The notes: a model not told the origin generated them from the letters alone. Shown: positions 16,544 through 25,510, counted from the first letter of the stretch. The stretch: DNA of 63,325 bases from JAVVEZ01 sp032250895 (GCA_032250895.1 JAVVEZ010000007.1:1-63325), one strand, 5' to 3'. Translations and numbers: made by a program.

Positions 16544-18292
16544 ATGCGTAAACGCGCGTTTGCCATCACCGCATTTGCCACGGCCGTCAGCGCCTTCCCG
16601 GCCGGCTTCGTGCTGGCCCAGAATACGGTCTCGAACTTTATTCCGGTCACCCAGGCAATGCTGGAAAACCCCGCACCGGAAGACTGGCTGATGTTCAGCC
16701 GCAGCTACGATGCGCAGCGCTTCAGTCCACTCGGGCAGATTGATCGCAGCAACGTCAAAGACCTGCGCATGGCCTGGTCGCGCGGCATGGGCCAGGGCAC
16801 CGTGGAAAGCATTCCGCTGGTGCATGACGGCATCATGTATGTGCTCGCCCCCGGCGCCGAAATCCTCGCGCTGGACGCCACCACGGGGGACAAACTCTGG
16901 TCGTATCAGCGCCCGCTGCCGCCGCCCCTGCGCAACAGTTCGCGCAGTAAAAATCTCGCGATCTATCAGGACATGATCTATCACACCGCCGCCGACGGTT
17001 TCGTGATCGCCCTGGATGCCCGCTCTGGCAGCCTGCGCTGGCAAACCGAGGTGAGCGGTGGCGGTGCTCATATCGCCGGACTGATCGTGGTCAATGGCGT
17101 CGTCATCTCCTCCCGCGCCTGCGGCGATGACCGCGCAAGTTGCTTCATTGCCGGTCATGACGCCCTCAGCGGCAAGGAACTGTGGCGTTTCCAGACCATT
17201 CCGGCGCTGGGCGAGCCCGGCAGCGAAAGCTGGGGCATTTCCCCCGCTCACGAGCGCATGCGTGCGGCGGCCTGGGGCCTGCCCGGATCCTATGATCCGG
17301 CGCGCAACACCGTATTCTGGGGCATTGCGAATCCCTCCCCCTACAACCGCCAGGACCGGCATGGCGGCGACTACCGCAATACCTCCCTGAGCACACCAGC
17401 CGATCTTTACAGCAACTCCACGGTGGCGCTCGATCCACAGACCGGCGCATTGAAGTGGTACTACCAGCATCTGCCGGGTGACGACTGGGATGAAGACTAC
17501 ACCAATGAAAGAACCCTGCTGAGCACCACCATCGATCCCGATCCCCAGGCCGTGAAATGGATCAACGAGGCTGCCCGTGGCCAGCAACGGGACGTCTCGG
17601 TGATGATCGGGGAAGGCGGCGGCATTTTTGTCATCGATCGCAATGACGGGGAATTTCTCTGGGCCTCGCCCTTTCCCTTCGATACCCCGGAATTCCTGAT
17701 TTCCCGGGTTGATGCCGACGGCATCGTCCATATCAACGAAGACGCCCTGATCAAGGAACCCGGGGGCCGCAACTTTGTGTGCTTTTTCAATACCCGCAGC
17801 TACTGGCCGACCGCCTACAGTCCGCGTACCCATTCACTGTACACGTCCTGGTATGACGCCTGTCTGGATTACCAGTCGGAAAAAGGCGACGAGCCACGCA
17901 ACCGGCAGCAGGTGTTCCGCGACGGCGCCGACCGGGAAAAATTTGCCGGCATGGCCAAAATCGACCTGGAAAGCGGCCGGATACTGTACTTCAACGCGGG
18001 CAGGCACCCCTCCATCGGCGCCACGCTGGCCACGGCCGGCGGCCTGATCTTCAATGGCGATATCAACCGGCGCTTTCGTGCCTTTGACGATGAGACCGGC
18101 GCCACACTGTGGGAAACCATCGTCGGCGGCACCATTTCCAACAGCACGATTTCCTATGCCGTGAACGGCCGGCAATATATCGCCATCCTGACCGGCGACA
18201 ATCTGATTCTGGGCCAGATGGCCGGGCTCAGCGGCTCGGCGCTGGTGCGCGGCGACAACAGCATTTACGTATTCGCATTGCCCGAGCAATAG
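16544..18292 (+). CDS. Exported PQQ-dependent alcohol dehydrogenase-like protein
   Basis: A 582-residue periplasmic eight-bladed propeller of the methanol/ethanol dehydrogenase family, without a haem domain. A signal peptide (MRKRAFAITAFATAVSAFPA, then GFVLA) precedes DWLMFSRSYDAQRFSPLGQI, the usual start. Repeats A-L-D-x-x-x-G and the motif YYQHLPGDDWDEDY (about residue 305-318) are present. In the loop that normally reads G-D-N-L-Y, this protein has PADLYSNSTVALDP, so the catalytic Asp seems shifted or replaced; activity and cofactor need care. The vicinal Cys pair of MDH is not evident near its usual place. The start at 16544 gives the signal peptide and has AGGGG upstream. It heads a rightward set with DUF6152 and the secreted partner. 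Confidence 0.82.
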   Translation: MRKRAFAITAFATAVSAFPAGFVLAQNTVSNFIPVTQAMLENPAPEDWLMFSRSYDAQRFSPLGQIDRSNVKDLRMAWSRGMGQGTVESIPLVHDGIMYVLAPGAEILALDATTGDKLWSYQRPLPPPLRNSSRSKNLAIYQDMIYHTAADGFVIALDARSGSLRWQTEVSGGGAHIAGLIVVNGVVISSRACGDDRASCFIAGHDALSGKELWRFQTIPALGEPGSESWGISPAHERMRAAAWGLPGSYDPARNTVFWGIANPSPYNRQDRHGGDYRNTSLSTPADLYSNSTVALDPQTGALKWYYQHLPGDDWDEDYTNERTLLSTTIDPDPQAVKWINEAARGQQRDVSVMIGEGGGIFVIDRNDGEFLWASPFPFDTPEFLISRVDADGIVHINEDALIKEPGGRNFVCFFNTRSYWPTAYSPRTHSLYTSWYDACLDYQSEKGDEPRNRQQVFRDGADREKFAGMAKIDLESGRILYFNAGRHPSIGATLATAGGLIFNGDINRRFRAFDDETGATLWETIVGGTISNSTISYAVNGRQYIAILTGDNLILGQMAGLSGSALVRGDNSIYVFALPEQ

Positions 18293-18365
18293 CGCATAAT
18301 CAGGCAGTATAAAAAAACAGCATTGACAGCCAAGGGGCATACAGACAAAGCGAGGGGGACAAGCC

Positions 18366-18791
18366 ATGAAACAATTTACAGACGGGATAAGCGCCATTCT
18401 GTCATCAGCCACTCAGATACCAGCCATGCTGGCCATTGCAGGTTTCTTTGCAGCCCCTGCCCTGGCCCACCATTCCGTCGTTGGCGAATTTGACACCTCC
18501 AGGGAAGTCGAACTCCGGGGCACCGTCACCAAAGTGGAGTGGTACAACCCGCACATCTGGCTGGCTCTGAATGTCATCCGCGAGGACGGTCGGCTGGAGT
18601 CCTGGGACTGCGAAATGGGCTCGCCCAATCAGTTGATCCGGCTGGGCTGGAAAAAAACGGATTTGCCCATCGGCACGGTGATTCGCACCAGGGGCAATCC
18701 GGCACGGGATGATTCCAAGACCTGCACGACCCGCACCGTCACCCTGGACGATGGCACGCCAGTGTTTTCCAGAGTGGGTCGTCCTGAATAA
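18366..18791 (+). CDS. DUF6152-family exported protein, copy 2
   Basis: A 141-residue DUF6152-type protein. The signal peptide ends APALA, followed directly by HHSVVGEFD. Conserved positions after this are LRGTVTKVEWYNPHIWLALN, SWDCEMGSPNQLIRLGW and a glycine-rich end (LDDGTPVFSRVG). It contains two Cys (in SWDCEMG and DSKTCTTRT) that copies 1 and 3 do not share in the same pattern. It lies 73 bp after the PQQ dehydrogenase and 29 bp before the secreted partner, so the three probably form one operon. Function unknown. Confidence 0.82.
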   Translation: MKQFTDGISAILSSATQIPAMLAIAGFFAAPALAHHSVVGEFDTSREVELRGTVTKVEWYNPHIWLALNVIREDGRLESWDCEMGSPNQLIRLGWKKTDLPIGTVIRTRGNPARDDSKTCTTRTVTLDDGTPVFSRVGRPE

Positions 18792-18820
18792 GCAAAGTCC
18801 GACTGCAAGAGGACAAGAAC

Positions 18821-19573
18821 ATGAAAAACCGCTTTTTAGCTTTGTTACGAATATTCGGGGCCATCATCGTCAGCCTGATATGGGTCAATGCTTCTCAGGC
18901 TCAAGCCGCCCCGGACATTCCGCGTCTGGTTTCCGGCAAACCCGACTTCAATGGCATCTGGGCCCGACCCTATGTGCCCGACATGTTCGCCGCCGGCAAC
19001 GGCAGAAATCAGTTCGGTCCCGGCGAACTGCCCTTCACCCCGGCCGGCCGGGAAAACTTTGAGAGCTACAATCCCTCCGACGGTGACTATACCGGGGCCT
19101 GCCTGCCCTTCGGCCTGCTGCGGGCCATGAATTCACCGGACCCGATCCAGTTCATGCAGACTGCCACCCACTTTGCGCTGCTCTATGAGCAGAATACCTG
19201 GTTCAAGGTCATCAACCTGGACGGCAAGGACCATTCCACCGGCGTTCCCACCTGGTTCGGGCACTCCATCGCCCATTGGGAAGGCGACACGCTCACCATA
19301 GAAACCCGGGAATTCAACGGTCGCACCCGCCTCGACACCGTCGGCCATCCCCACAGCGATCAGTTGGTGGTCAACGAGCGCTTCAGCCTGCGCGACAGAG
19401 ACACCATAGACTACGAAGTGACCATCACCGATCCGGTTTATTACACGAAGCCCGTTTCCAACAAACGGGTCTTCACCCGGCAGACCGATTTCGAGCTGAT
19501 CGAATATTCCTGCGAAGAAAACAACAAGAGCCTGTGGGAAGGCCGCATCAAGGTGCCGCGCTATGACGATTGA
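18821..19573 (+). CDS. Secreted GHSxxHWEGD-motif protein, copy 2
   Basis: A 250-residue exported protein, signal peptide ending NASQA. After KPDFNGIWARPY come CLPFGLLRAMNSPDPIQFMQ, YEQNTWFKVINLDGK, the signature WFGHSIAHWEGDTLTIETR (about 145-163), HSDQLVVNERFSL, and IEYSCEENNKS near the end. The order matches the copies at 15029 and 25986, although overall sequence is diverged. The G-x-x-x-D-F-x-G-x-W start is shared with many proteins found next to PQQ enzymes. It ends the 16544-19573 operon. Function unknown. Confidence 0.78.
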   Translation: MKNRFLALLRIFGAIIVSLIWVNASQAQAAPDIPRLVSGKPDFNGIWARPYVPDMFAAGNGRNQFGPGELPFTPAGRENFESYNPSDGDYTGACLPFGLLRAMNSPDPIQFMQTATHFALLYEQNTWFKVINLDGKDHSTGVPTWFGHSIAHWEGDTLTIETREFNGRTRLDTVGHPHSDQLVVNERFSLRDRDTIDYEVTITDPVYYTKPVSNKRVFTRQTDFELIEYSCEENNKSLWEGRIKVPRYDD

Positions 19574-19641
19574 GGGAGACCCCTCCCCGCTGCCCGACCC
19601 TACACTGGCCTTATCGCACCGAAAAGTGATCCCGCCTGCCC

Positions 19642-20499
19642 TTATTTGTGCCTATCCAGAAAATCAAAGATTCCGCCGGCGTAGCCAAGATAGGCCGTCA
19701 GATGCTCACCTCCCGGCACTGTCGCGTATTCGGCCTCCACGCCGTGAGCCTGCAATTCCCTGACCACCCGCTGCGATGCGGCCATCGTGTTCTGGGTGTC
19801 CCGGTCACGGTGAATCATCAGCACGGCCACTTTCCCCCGCAAGGCCGCAAAAGGATAATCAGTGGTGACGATGGGTCCGGAACTGGCCACGATGGCCCGG
19901 ATCCTTTCCGGATATTTCGCCGCCAGATGGAAGGCGCCGGAGGCGGAGGGATTCTGCCCATGCACAAAAACCCGTGCGGGGTCGGCATTGTATTCCGCGC
20001 TCACCAGTCCCAATACATACAGCACATCCTGCTCGGCGCGTTGATTCTCTTCAGCCGTCCAACCCTGCGCCGGCACTGAAGGACCCGCAGGCCGGTCCAC
20101 CGGATAGGGACTGCCATAATAAGGCTGACGATAGGGACGGTAGCCCAGCGGTGAAATCACGATATAGCCCCGCGCCCGGGCTTCGCGCACCAGGTCGTTA
20201 CCCTCGCGGTGGGAATTGTTGACGCTGGTTCCGGCGCGCAGCGTGATCAGCACCGGCAGGCGCTGTTCCGGAGTCCAGGTTTCCGGCACGAACAAGCGAT
20301 ACGGAATGGCTTCCCCGGTGCCCGGAAAATCATACACCCGGTACTGTTCCCCGGTTTGCCGATACATGGGCGCATCGGGATCGGGCTGCGGGGCCTGGTC
20401 ATTCTGCAAGCCCGGTACCGGCGGCAACTGAGCCTGAGCCCCCGCCGTCAGCAACAGCAGAATGCCCAGCCGCGTTATCCAGTATGCCCTTGTTTGCAT
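19642..20499 (-). CDS. Exported alpha/beta-hydrolase-fold protein lacking a clear nucleophile
   Basis: A 285-residue exported protein similar to feruloyl esterase/PHB-depolymerase-like hydrolases (LpqC type). A signal peptide ending GAQA is followed by a proline-rich linker, PYRLFVPETWTPEQRLPVL, an oxyanion-region strand, and AAKYPERIRAIVASSGPI after the nucleophile elbow. The elbow, normally G-x-S-x-G-G, reads HGQNPSASGAF, so the expected Ser position is Asn. The acid (HRDRDTQ) and His (GGEHLTAY) regions look intact. It may be inactive, use a neighbouring Ser, or bind ligands. An alternative start at 20517 also has a ribosome site (GAGGA); I chose MQTRAYW for the compact signal peptide. Confidence 0.7.
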   Translation of the reverse strand: MQTRAYWITRLGILLLLTAGAQAQLPPVPGLQNDQAPQPDPDAPMYRQTGEQYRVYDFPGTGEAIPYRLFVPETWTPEQRLPVLITLRAGTSVNNSHREGNDLVREARARGYIVISPLGYRPYRQPYYGSPYPVDRPAGPSVPAQGWTAEENQRAEQDVLYVLGLVSAEYNADPARVFVHGQNPSASGAFHLAAKYPERIRAIVASSGPIVTTDYPFAALRGKVAVLMIHRDRDTQNTMAASQRVVRELQAHGVEAEYATVPGGEHLTAYLGYAGGIFDFLDRHK

Positions 20500-20728
20500 A
20501 ATGCCATTCCTTATCATTCAGTCATCCTCACGGCAGCGGATATCCAGGCAGGCCTGGAATTCTCCCATTCAGGCCTGTCCAGTTCAATGGTTTTGTATCT
20601 GGTTTGAGCTGTTGTTTCTGTATAAACGTTCTGCTAGTCTTTTGCTTCAGTCAAATCAGCCTTCACAGCCTTCACCAAACGCATGCCTGCCCTTGCTTCT
20701 GCATTTGAGCGGGCACAGGGGGTCAACC

Positions 20729-22912
20729 ATGAAACCATCGAGAACGCTGTCACTTGCCATGCTCGCCGGCTGTCTGAGCATCCTTGCCGCCTGCTCCCAG
20801 GACGACAATGGCCAAAGCAATACGGCCGTCAGCAAGCAGGCGCAAGCCACGGCCTCCAATGATCTGAGCGGGATCGTCACCGGCCCCAATGGCCCCGAGG
20901 CAGGGGTCTGGGTGATCGCCGAGACCCATGATCTGCCCACCCGCTTTGCCAAAATCGTGGTCACCGATGAGCAGGGCCGCTACCTGATGCCGGATCTGCC
21001 AGAGGCCAATTACGAGGTCTGGGTGCGCGGTTATGGCCTGGTGGATTCGGCCAAAGTGGCCGGCACTCCCGGCATCACATTGAACCTGAACGCCGTCGTG
21101 GCCCCTGATGCGGCTGCGGCGGCTGCTTATTACCCGGCCGGTTACTGGTTTTCGCTGCTGCAGGTGCCCGCCAAAAGTGAATTTCCCGGCACCGGCCCCA
21201 CCGGCAATGGCATTTCCCCCAACATTCACAATCAGGCCGACTATATTCGCAACATCAAATCCGGCGCCTGCGTGATCTGTCATCAGTTGGGCAACGAGGC
21301 GACCAGAACCATTCCAGCGGCTCTGGGCAGTTTCGACAGTTCCCAGCAAGCCTGGGCCCGCCGCATCCGGTCCGGTCAGGCCGGGGGCTTCATGATCCGC
21401 TCGCTGACCGGCATGGGAGCCGAACACACCCTGTCCATGTTTGCCGACTGGAGCGACCGTATTGCCGCCGGCGAATTGCCGCCGGTTCCCGCCCGGCCCC
21501 AGGGCCTGGAGCGAAATGTCGTGATCACCCAGTGGGACTGGGCCGATCCCACCGCCTATCTGCATGATGTGGTTTCCACCGACCGGCGCAACCCGAGCCT
21601 CAATGCCCATGGCGCGCTCTATGGTTCAACCGAGGAGAGTGCCGACTACCTGCCCGTGCTAGATCCGCAAAACCACAGTATTGACCAGGTACCCCTGAGC
21701 GTGCGCGATGCCGATATCGGCCCAGTCGCCGCACCGGCCCCGGCACCCTCCCCGTATTGGGGCGAGGAAGCAATCTGGGACAGCAAGGCCAATGTTCACA
21801 ATCCCATGTTCGATGCCGAAGGCCGGGTCTGGATCACCGCCAGGATTCGTGCTGCCGACAACCCGGATTTTTGCCGGGAAGGCTCCAGCCACCCTTCCGC
21901 CCGGCAGTTTCCGGTCGAGCGCTCCGGCCGTCAGCTGGGGCTGTATGATCCCCAAAGCGGCAAATACCAGCACATCGATACCTGCTTTGGCACCCACCAC
22001 CTGATGTTCGCAGAAGATGCCGACAACACCCTGTGGACCAGCGGTGGCGGTCAGGTCATCGGCTGGCTGAACACGAGAAAATTCCTCGAAACCGGCGATG
22101 CCGCCGCGTCCCAGGGCTGGACGCCGTTCATTCTGGATACCAACGGCAACGGCCGGCGTGACGCCTATGTAGGCCCCAACGATGCCCTGGACCCCGACAA
22201 GGACAAGCGCCTGCCCGGCGGTTTTGGCTTTTATGCCGTGTCACCTGCTGCCGATGGCTCGGTCTGGGGTTCCATGCTGGGTTACCCCGGTGCCGTCGCC
22301 AGACTGGTGCCCGGTGACGATCCCTCGACGACCGCCCTCACCGAATACTATGAACTGCCGGTGGATGCCAATGGCGATGCCATCGAGGGTTTCTCCCCGC
22401 GCGGCATGGATATCGACCGGAATGGTGTGGCCTGGGTGGCGCTGGCCAGCGGCCATATGGCCAGTTTCGACCGCCGTAAATGTACCGGCCCACTCAATGG
22501 TCCGACCGCCACCGGCCAGCACTGTCCGGAAGGCTGGACCTTCTATGCGGAACCCCTGCCGCAATTCAAGAACCTGGATCTGCCCGGCAGTGCCGAAGCC
22601 AGTTATTACACCTGGGTCGACCAGTTCAACACCCTGGGTCTGGGCGAAAACACACCCATCAACACCGGCAACGAGTCCGAAGGCTTGCTGGTGCTGCATG
22701 AAGGTGAATGGGTCGTGCTGCGGGTGCCCTATCCCCTGGGCTTCTTCACCAAGTGGATGGATGGCCGCATCGACGACCCCGAGGCTGGCTGGAAGGGCCG
22801 CGGTCTGTGGGCAACCATCAGCACCCGGGCACCCTTCCATATGGAAACCGGACCCGGCACCACCAGCAAGGTCTTCCACTTTCAGATGCGACCCGATCCG
22901 CTGGCCCGCTGA
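20729..22912 (+). CDS. Haem-binding lipoprotein with carboxypeptidase-regulatory-like domain and Vgb-like propeller
   Basis: A 727-residue lipoprotein with lipobox LAAC (Cys 22). Residues about 45-120 form a carboxypeptidase-regulatory-like beta-sandwich (SGIVTGPNGPEAGVWVIAET, YLMPDLPEANYEVWVRGYGL). A single c-type haem motif CVICHQ lies near residue 181. The C-terminal 400 residues are a propeller with virginiamycin B lyase/streptogramin-lyase-like blades (FDAEGRVWITARI, FAEDADNTLWTSGGG, GVAWVALASGHMASF). Proteins of this build are commonly found with PQQ enzymes. It probably works in electron transfer or lactone/ring opening at the periplasmic face; the reaction is unknown. The start is set by the lipobox and GGGGG upstream. 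Confidence 0.75.
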   Translation: MKPSRTLSLAMLAGCLSILAACSQDDNGQSNTAVSKQAQATASNDLSGIVTGPNGPEAGVWVIAETHDLPTRFAKIVVTDEQGRYLMPDLPEANYEVWVRGYGLVDSAKVAGTPGITLNLNAVVAPDAAAAAAYYPAGYWFSLLQVPAKSEFPGTGPTGNGISPNIHNQADYIRNIKSGACVICHQLGNEATRTIPAALGSFDSSQQAWARRIRSGQAGGFMIRSLTGMGAEHTLSMFADWSDRIAAGELPPVPARPQGLERNVVITQWDWADPTAYLHDVVSTDRRNPSLNAHGALYGSTEESADYLPVLDPQNHSIDQVPLSVRDADIGPVAAPAPAPSPYWGEEAIWDSKANVHNPMFDAEGRVWITARIRAADNPDFCREGSSHPSARQFPVERSGRQLGLYDPQSGKYQHIDTCFGTHHLMFAEDADNTLWTSGGGQVIGWLNTRKFLETGDAAASQGWTPFILDTNGNGRRDAYVGPNDALDPDKDKRLPGGFGFYAVSPAADGSVWGSMLGYPGAVARLVPGDDPSTTALTEYYELPVDANGDAIEGFSPRGMDIDRNGVAWVALASGHMASFDRRKCTGPLNGPTATGQHCPEGWTFYAEPLPQFKNLDLPGSAEASYYTWVDQFNTLGLGENTPINTGNESEGLLVLHEGEWVVLRVPYPLGFFTKWMDGRIDDPEAGWKGRGLWATISTRAPFHMETGPGTTSKVFHFQMRPDPLAR

Positions 22913-22940
22913 TTCCGGAACAAAAACTGCCTGAGAGGAA

Positions 22941-22976
22941 AGTCCGGGAAGAAAGCAGCTGCTTTCTTCCCGGACT
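22941..22976. terminator. 36-bp perfect palindrome at convergent gene ends
   Basis: Both halves are 18 bp with no mismatch and no loop (AGTCCGGGAAGAAAGCAG and its complement). It lies 28 bp after the lipoprotein gene and before the leftward gene remnant. The RNA hairpin would be very stable in either direction, but no T run follows, so termination rather than another role is inferred. Confidence 0.5.
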
Positions 22977-23007
22977 TGTCCTGTCGGACTGTATCGGCAA
23001 AGGCAGA

Positions 23008-23107
23008 CTATTTCAGCGGCAGATAAACATCCGTAATATAGTCGTGCTCCGCAATGCTCCAGGGCCGCTACCCGGCTTTCTTCGAAATTCACTATCTGCA
23101 CCTGCAT
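23008..23107 (-). pseudogene. GyrI-like effector-binding gene remnant with internal deletion
   Basis: The minus strand starts with MQVQIVNFEESRVAALEHCG behind a good ribosome site (AGAGGAG). This is the N-terminus of GyrI-like/AraC effector-binding proteins. After only about 20 codons, a shift to another frame gives EHDYITDVYLPLK and a stop, which is the family's C-terminus. The middle (about 120 codons) has been removed. What is left is a 100-bp relic with both ends of the gene. Confidence 0.75.
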
Positions 23108-23303
23108 GAGGGTCTCCTCTTTGTTGCGTTGAAAAAAGGCGTGGGCGATATTTTCAGGCTGCATATTACCATTCACCACACTGTGGGCCGCGCCAAGGCC
23201 TGCGTTACAGCAGGTTGACTTACCCCATGAGGGCGTTTAATGTTCCTGCTCGTTTCGCCTGCATACACCGTAGCCGATGCAACCATTGACAGAGGATCCA
23301 GCC

Positions 23304-24191
23304 ATGCCTACCAACCACACCAGAAGACGTCTGCTGGCCGCACTGGGCGCCAGCCCCCTGTTCATCAGGAATCTAGAGGCAGCGGAAGAATCACGGGCGC
23401 TGGCGCCCCGGCAGGGGCGCCTGAAACAGAGCGTAATGCCTTCGGTGTGGGGGGATCTGAAACTGAGCTTCGAGGAGCGCTGCCAGATCCTGTCCCTGAT
23501 GGGCTTTTCCGGCATGGACCTGCCCCAACCGCAGCAGATTTCCATTCTGGAAGACCATGGCCTGGCCCCGGCAATGATGACGGGCAGTGGCACCACCTTC
23601 GAGAACGGCCTGATCCGGCGCGAACTGCACGATCGCATCGAGGAGGCCACCCGCGAGGGCATTGATGTCTGTGCCAGGGTCGGTTGCGAAAACCTGATTG
23701 CCCTGCCCGGCGAGCGGCGTGGCATGTCGCGGGAAGAAGGCGCGGATCATGCGGTCGAAATCCTCTCCCGGGTTGCGCCCTATGCCGAAGAGAAAGGCGT
23801 CATTCTGTGCATGGAAAACAACAATTCCAAGGTGGTCGCGGACAATCGCACCGATCAGGTCTTCGATCGTATCGCCTGGGGCTTCGATGTCTGCCGCCGC
23901 ACCGGCTCAGCCAATGTCAAGGTGGTCTTCGACATCTATCACGCACAGATTTCCGACGGCGACGTGGTACGTCACATCCGTGAAAACCTCGATCTGATCA
24001 CCCACCTGCATGTCGCCGGAGTGCCTTCCCGGGCCGAGATCGACAACACCCAGGAGCTGAACTACCGTTTCATCGCGCAGCAGGTCGCCGACATGGGCTA
24101 CGATCGCTTCATCGCCCATGAGCATCGCCCCAGCCCCGGCCGCAACCCGCTGGCCAGCCTGGCCCTGGGCTATAATGTTTTGACGGTTTGA
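23304..24191 (+). CDS. Tat-exported TIM-barrel sugar isomerase/epimerase-like protein
   Basis: A 295-residue hydroxypyruvate-isomerase-like protein (AP endonuclease 2 superfamily). A twin-arginine start (THTRRRLLAALGAS pattern, residues 6-16 in the protein as TRRRLLAALGAS) suggests folded export. Metal-site residues are visible: Glu in ILCMENNNS, Asp in VVFDIYHAQ, His in THLHVAGVPSR (where Hyi has Gln) and Glu in IAHEHRPSPGR. It would act on a sugar- or keto-type substrate in the periplasm. It follows the haem lipoprotein and precedes a propeller lactonase-like gene, consistent with a shared pathway. The ATG at 23304 is chosen to begin just before the Tat motif; the upstream ATG adds unrelated residues. 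Confidence 0.8.
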   Translation: MPTNHTRRRLLAALGASPLFIRNLEAAEESRALAPRQGRLKQSVMPSVWGDLKLSFEERCQILSLMGFSGMDLPQPQQISILEDHGLAPAMMTGSGTTFENGLIRRELHDRIEEATREGIDVCARVGCENLIALPGERRGMSREEGADHAVEILSRVAPYAEEKGVILCMENNNSKVVADNRTDQVFDRIAWGFDVCRRTGSANVKVVFDIYHAQISDGDVVRHIRENLDLITHLHVAGVPSRAEIDNTQELNYRFIAQQVADMGYDRFIAHEHRPSPGRNPLASLALGYNVLTV

Positions 24192-24271
24192 GTGTTGCGC
24201 GGGCCCTCTGAACATGCTTTAAAAAAACAGCGATATATCAATTGATAGGCGGCGATAATAAGGGGGCAGTG

Positions 24272-25405
24272 ATGAGGACAGTGACAAGAAAGAACAATAA
24301 ACAACGATTTCAGTTACCCATGTTATCACTGGCACGTTTGTTGCCACTGGCCCTGGCCGGTTGGCTGTTGGCCTGGTCAGGCGCGCAGGCGGCCAGCGCT
24401 GCCTGCCAGGGTGCGGATGGCTATGGTTTCGTCTGTGGCCTGGAAAACGCCGAGGATCTGGTGCTGGTGCCCGGGACATCCTGGATCATCGCCAGCAGCA
24501 TGACCGCCGGTGAAACCGCCATCTACCTTGTCGATGCCAAAGAAAAAACCGGGTCGAGCCTGTATTCTGCTGCAACCGGCCGGACTGCACAGAACATGAC
24601 TCTTTATGCTGCCTGCCCCGGCGCACCGGATGCTGACAATTTTTTTACTCATGGCTTGACCCTGCGCCAGGGCAGCAATGGTGGTCTCACCCTCTATGCC
24701 GTGGGCCATGGCGAGCGTGAAGCCATCGAAGTGTTTGCAGTGGACAATACGACCGGCAGGCCTGAACTGACCTGGATCGGCTGTGTGCCGATGCCGGACG
24801 GCCTGGAGGCGAACAGTGTCGCGGCCTTCAGTGACGGCAGCCTGCTCGCCACCGTGCTGGTCCTGCCCGGCAAAAGCTTTGATGACGTGGTTGCCCGGAA
24901 ACCCACTGGCGCGGTGTACCAGTGGGCGCCGGGAGACGATGGTTTTACGCTGATCGCAGGCACCGAGCTACCCGGCAACAATGGCATCGAGGTGTCGGCG
25001 GATGAACGTGAATTCTTCGTCGTGTCTTCCGGCCTGAACACCATCGTGGCCTTCTCGCGCAGCAATCCTGCACGGCTGCTGCGCAGTACCGCTGAACTGC
25101 CGATCACTCCCGACAATGTCCACCGCGACAGCAACGGTCGCCTGATCACTGCCGGCATGATCAATGATGATCCCGTTTGCGGCAACATGAATACGATGGT
25201 GCATTTCGATATCGAAGCCATCGCCAGCTGCCCGCGGAGCTTTATCGCCAGTGCCATCGACCCCCTGAGCATGCAGGTGACGAACATCGCCACGGGCCCG
25301 GCCAATGCCGATTTCAGCAATGCCACCATGGCGCTGGTGGTCGATGACGAGTTATGGATCGGGACGTTTTCCGGAAACCGGCTGGCCTACCGTTCAGTGA
25401 AGTAA
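24272..25405 (+). CDS. Exported SMP-30/paraoxonase-like beta-propeller
   Basis: A 377-residue secreted propeller. A signal peptide ends near SGAQAASA. Blades are visible at ENAEDLVLVPGTSWIIASSM, HGLTLRQGSNGGLTLYAVGH, REAIEVFAVD, LPGNNGIEVSADEREFFVVS and MALVVDDELWIGTFSGNRL. The NGIEVS and H-G-L motifs resemble the calcium-binding lactonases of the paraoxonase/SMP-30 group, so a lactone or ester hydrolase is the best guess. Six Cys may form disulfides. AGGGGG precedes the ATG, with a 12-bp palindrome (TATCAATTGATA, 24236-24247) further up that might be an operator. A bidirectional-looking hairpin follows the stop. Confidence 0.72.
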   Translation: MRTVTRKNNKQRFQLPMLSLARLLPLALAGWLLAWSGAQAASAACQGADGYGFVCGLENAEDLVLVPGTSWIIASSMTAGETAIYLVDAKEKTGSSLYSAATGRTAQNMTLYAACPGAPDADNFFTHGLTLRQGSNGGLTLYAVGHGEREAIEVFAVDNTTGRPELTWIGCVPMPDGLEANSVAAFSDGSLLATVLVLPGKSFDDVVARKPTGAVYQWAPGDDGFTLIAGTELPGNNGIEVSADEREFFVVSSGLNTIVAFSRSNPARLLRSTAELPITPDNVHRDSNGRLITAGMINDDPVCGNMNTMVHFDIEAIASCPRSFIASAIDPLSMQVTNIATGPANADFSNATMALVVDDELWIGTFSGNRLAYRSVK

Positions 25406-25425
25406 AAAGCCTGCTTGCGCAGGCT
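25404..25425 (-). terminator. Rho-independent terminator of tRNA-Arg
   Basis: On the minus strand a stem AGCCTGC/GCAGGCT with loop GCAA is followed by five T. It lies just downstream of the tRNA-Arg gene. On the plus strand it also follows the propeller gene stop, but the T tract there is poor, so its main role is for the tRNA. Confidence 0.75.
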
Positions 25426-25433
25426 CTTATATT

Positions 25434-25510
25434 TGGTGCACCCGGCATGATTCGAACATGCGACCACCTGGTTCGTAGCCAGGTACTCTATCCAGCTGAG
25501 CTACGGGTGC
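25434..25510 (-). tRNA. tRNA-Arg (ACG)
   Basis: A 77-nt cloverleaf with encoded CCA. The acceptor pairs GCACCCG with CGGGTGC, the anticodon arm is CCTGG-CTACGAA-CCAGG giving anticodon ACG, and the T arm has GTTCGAATC. The anticodon A is expected to be edited to inosine, reading CGU, CGC and CGA codons. A terminator follows. Confidence 0.96.

Noticed and set aside
16538..17833. A 431-codon open frame antisense to the PQQ dehydrogenase
   Set aside because: Shadow ORF with Gly/His/Ala-rich composition and no domain.
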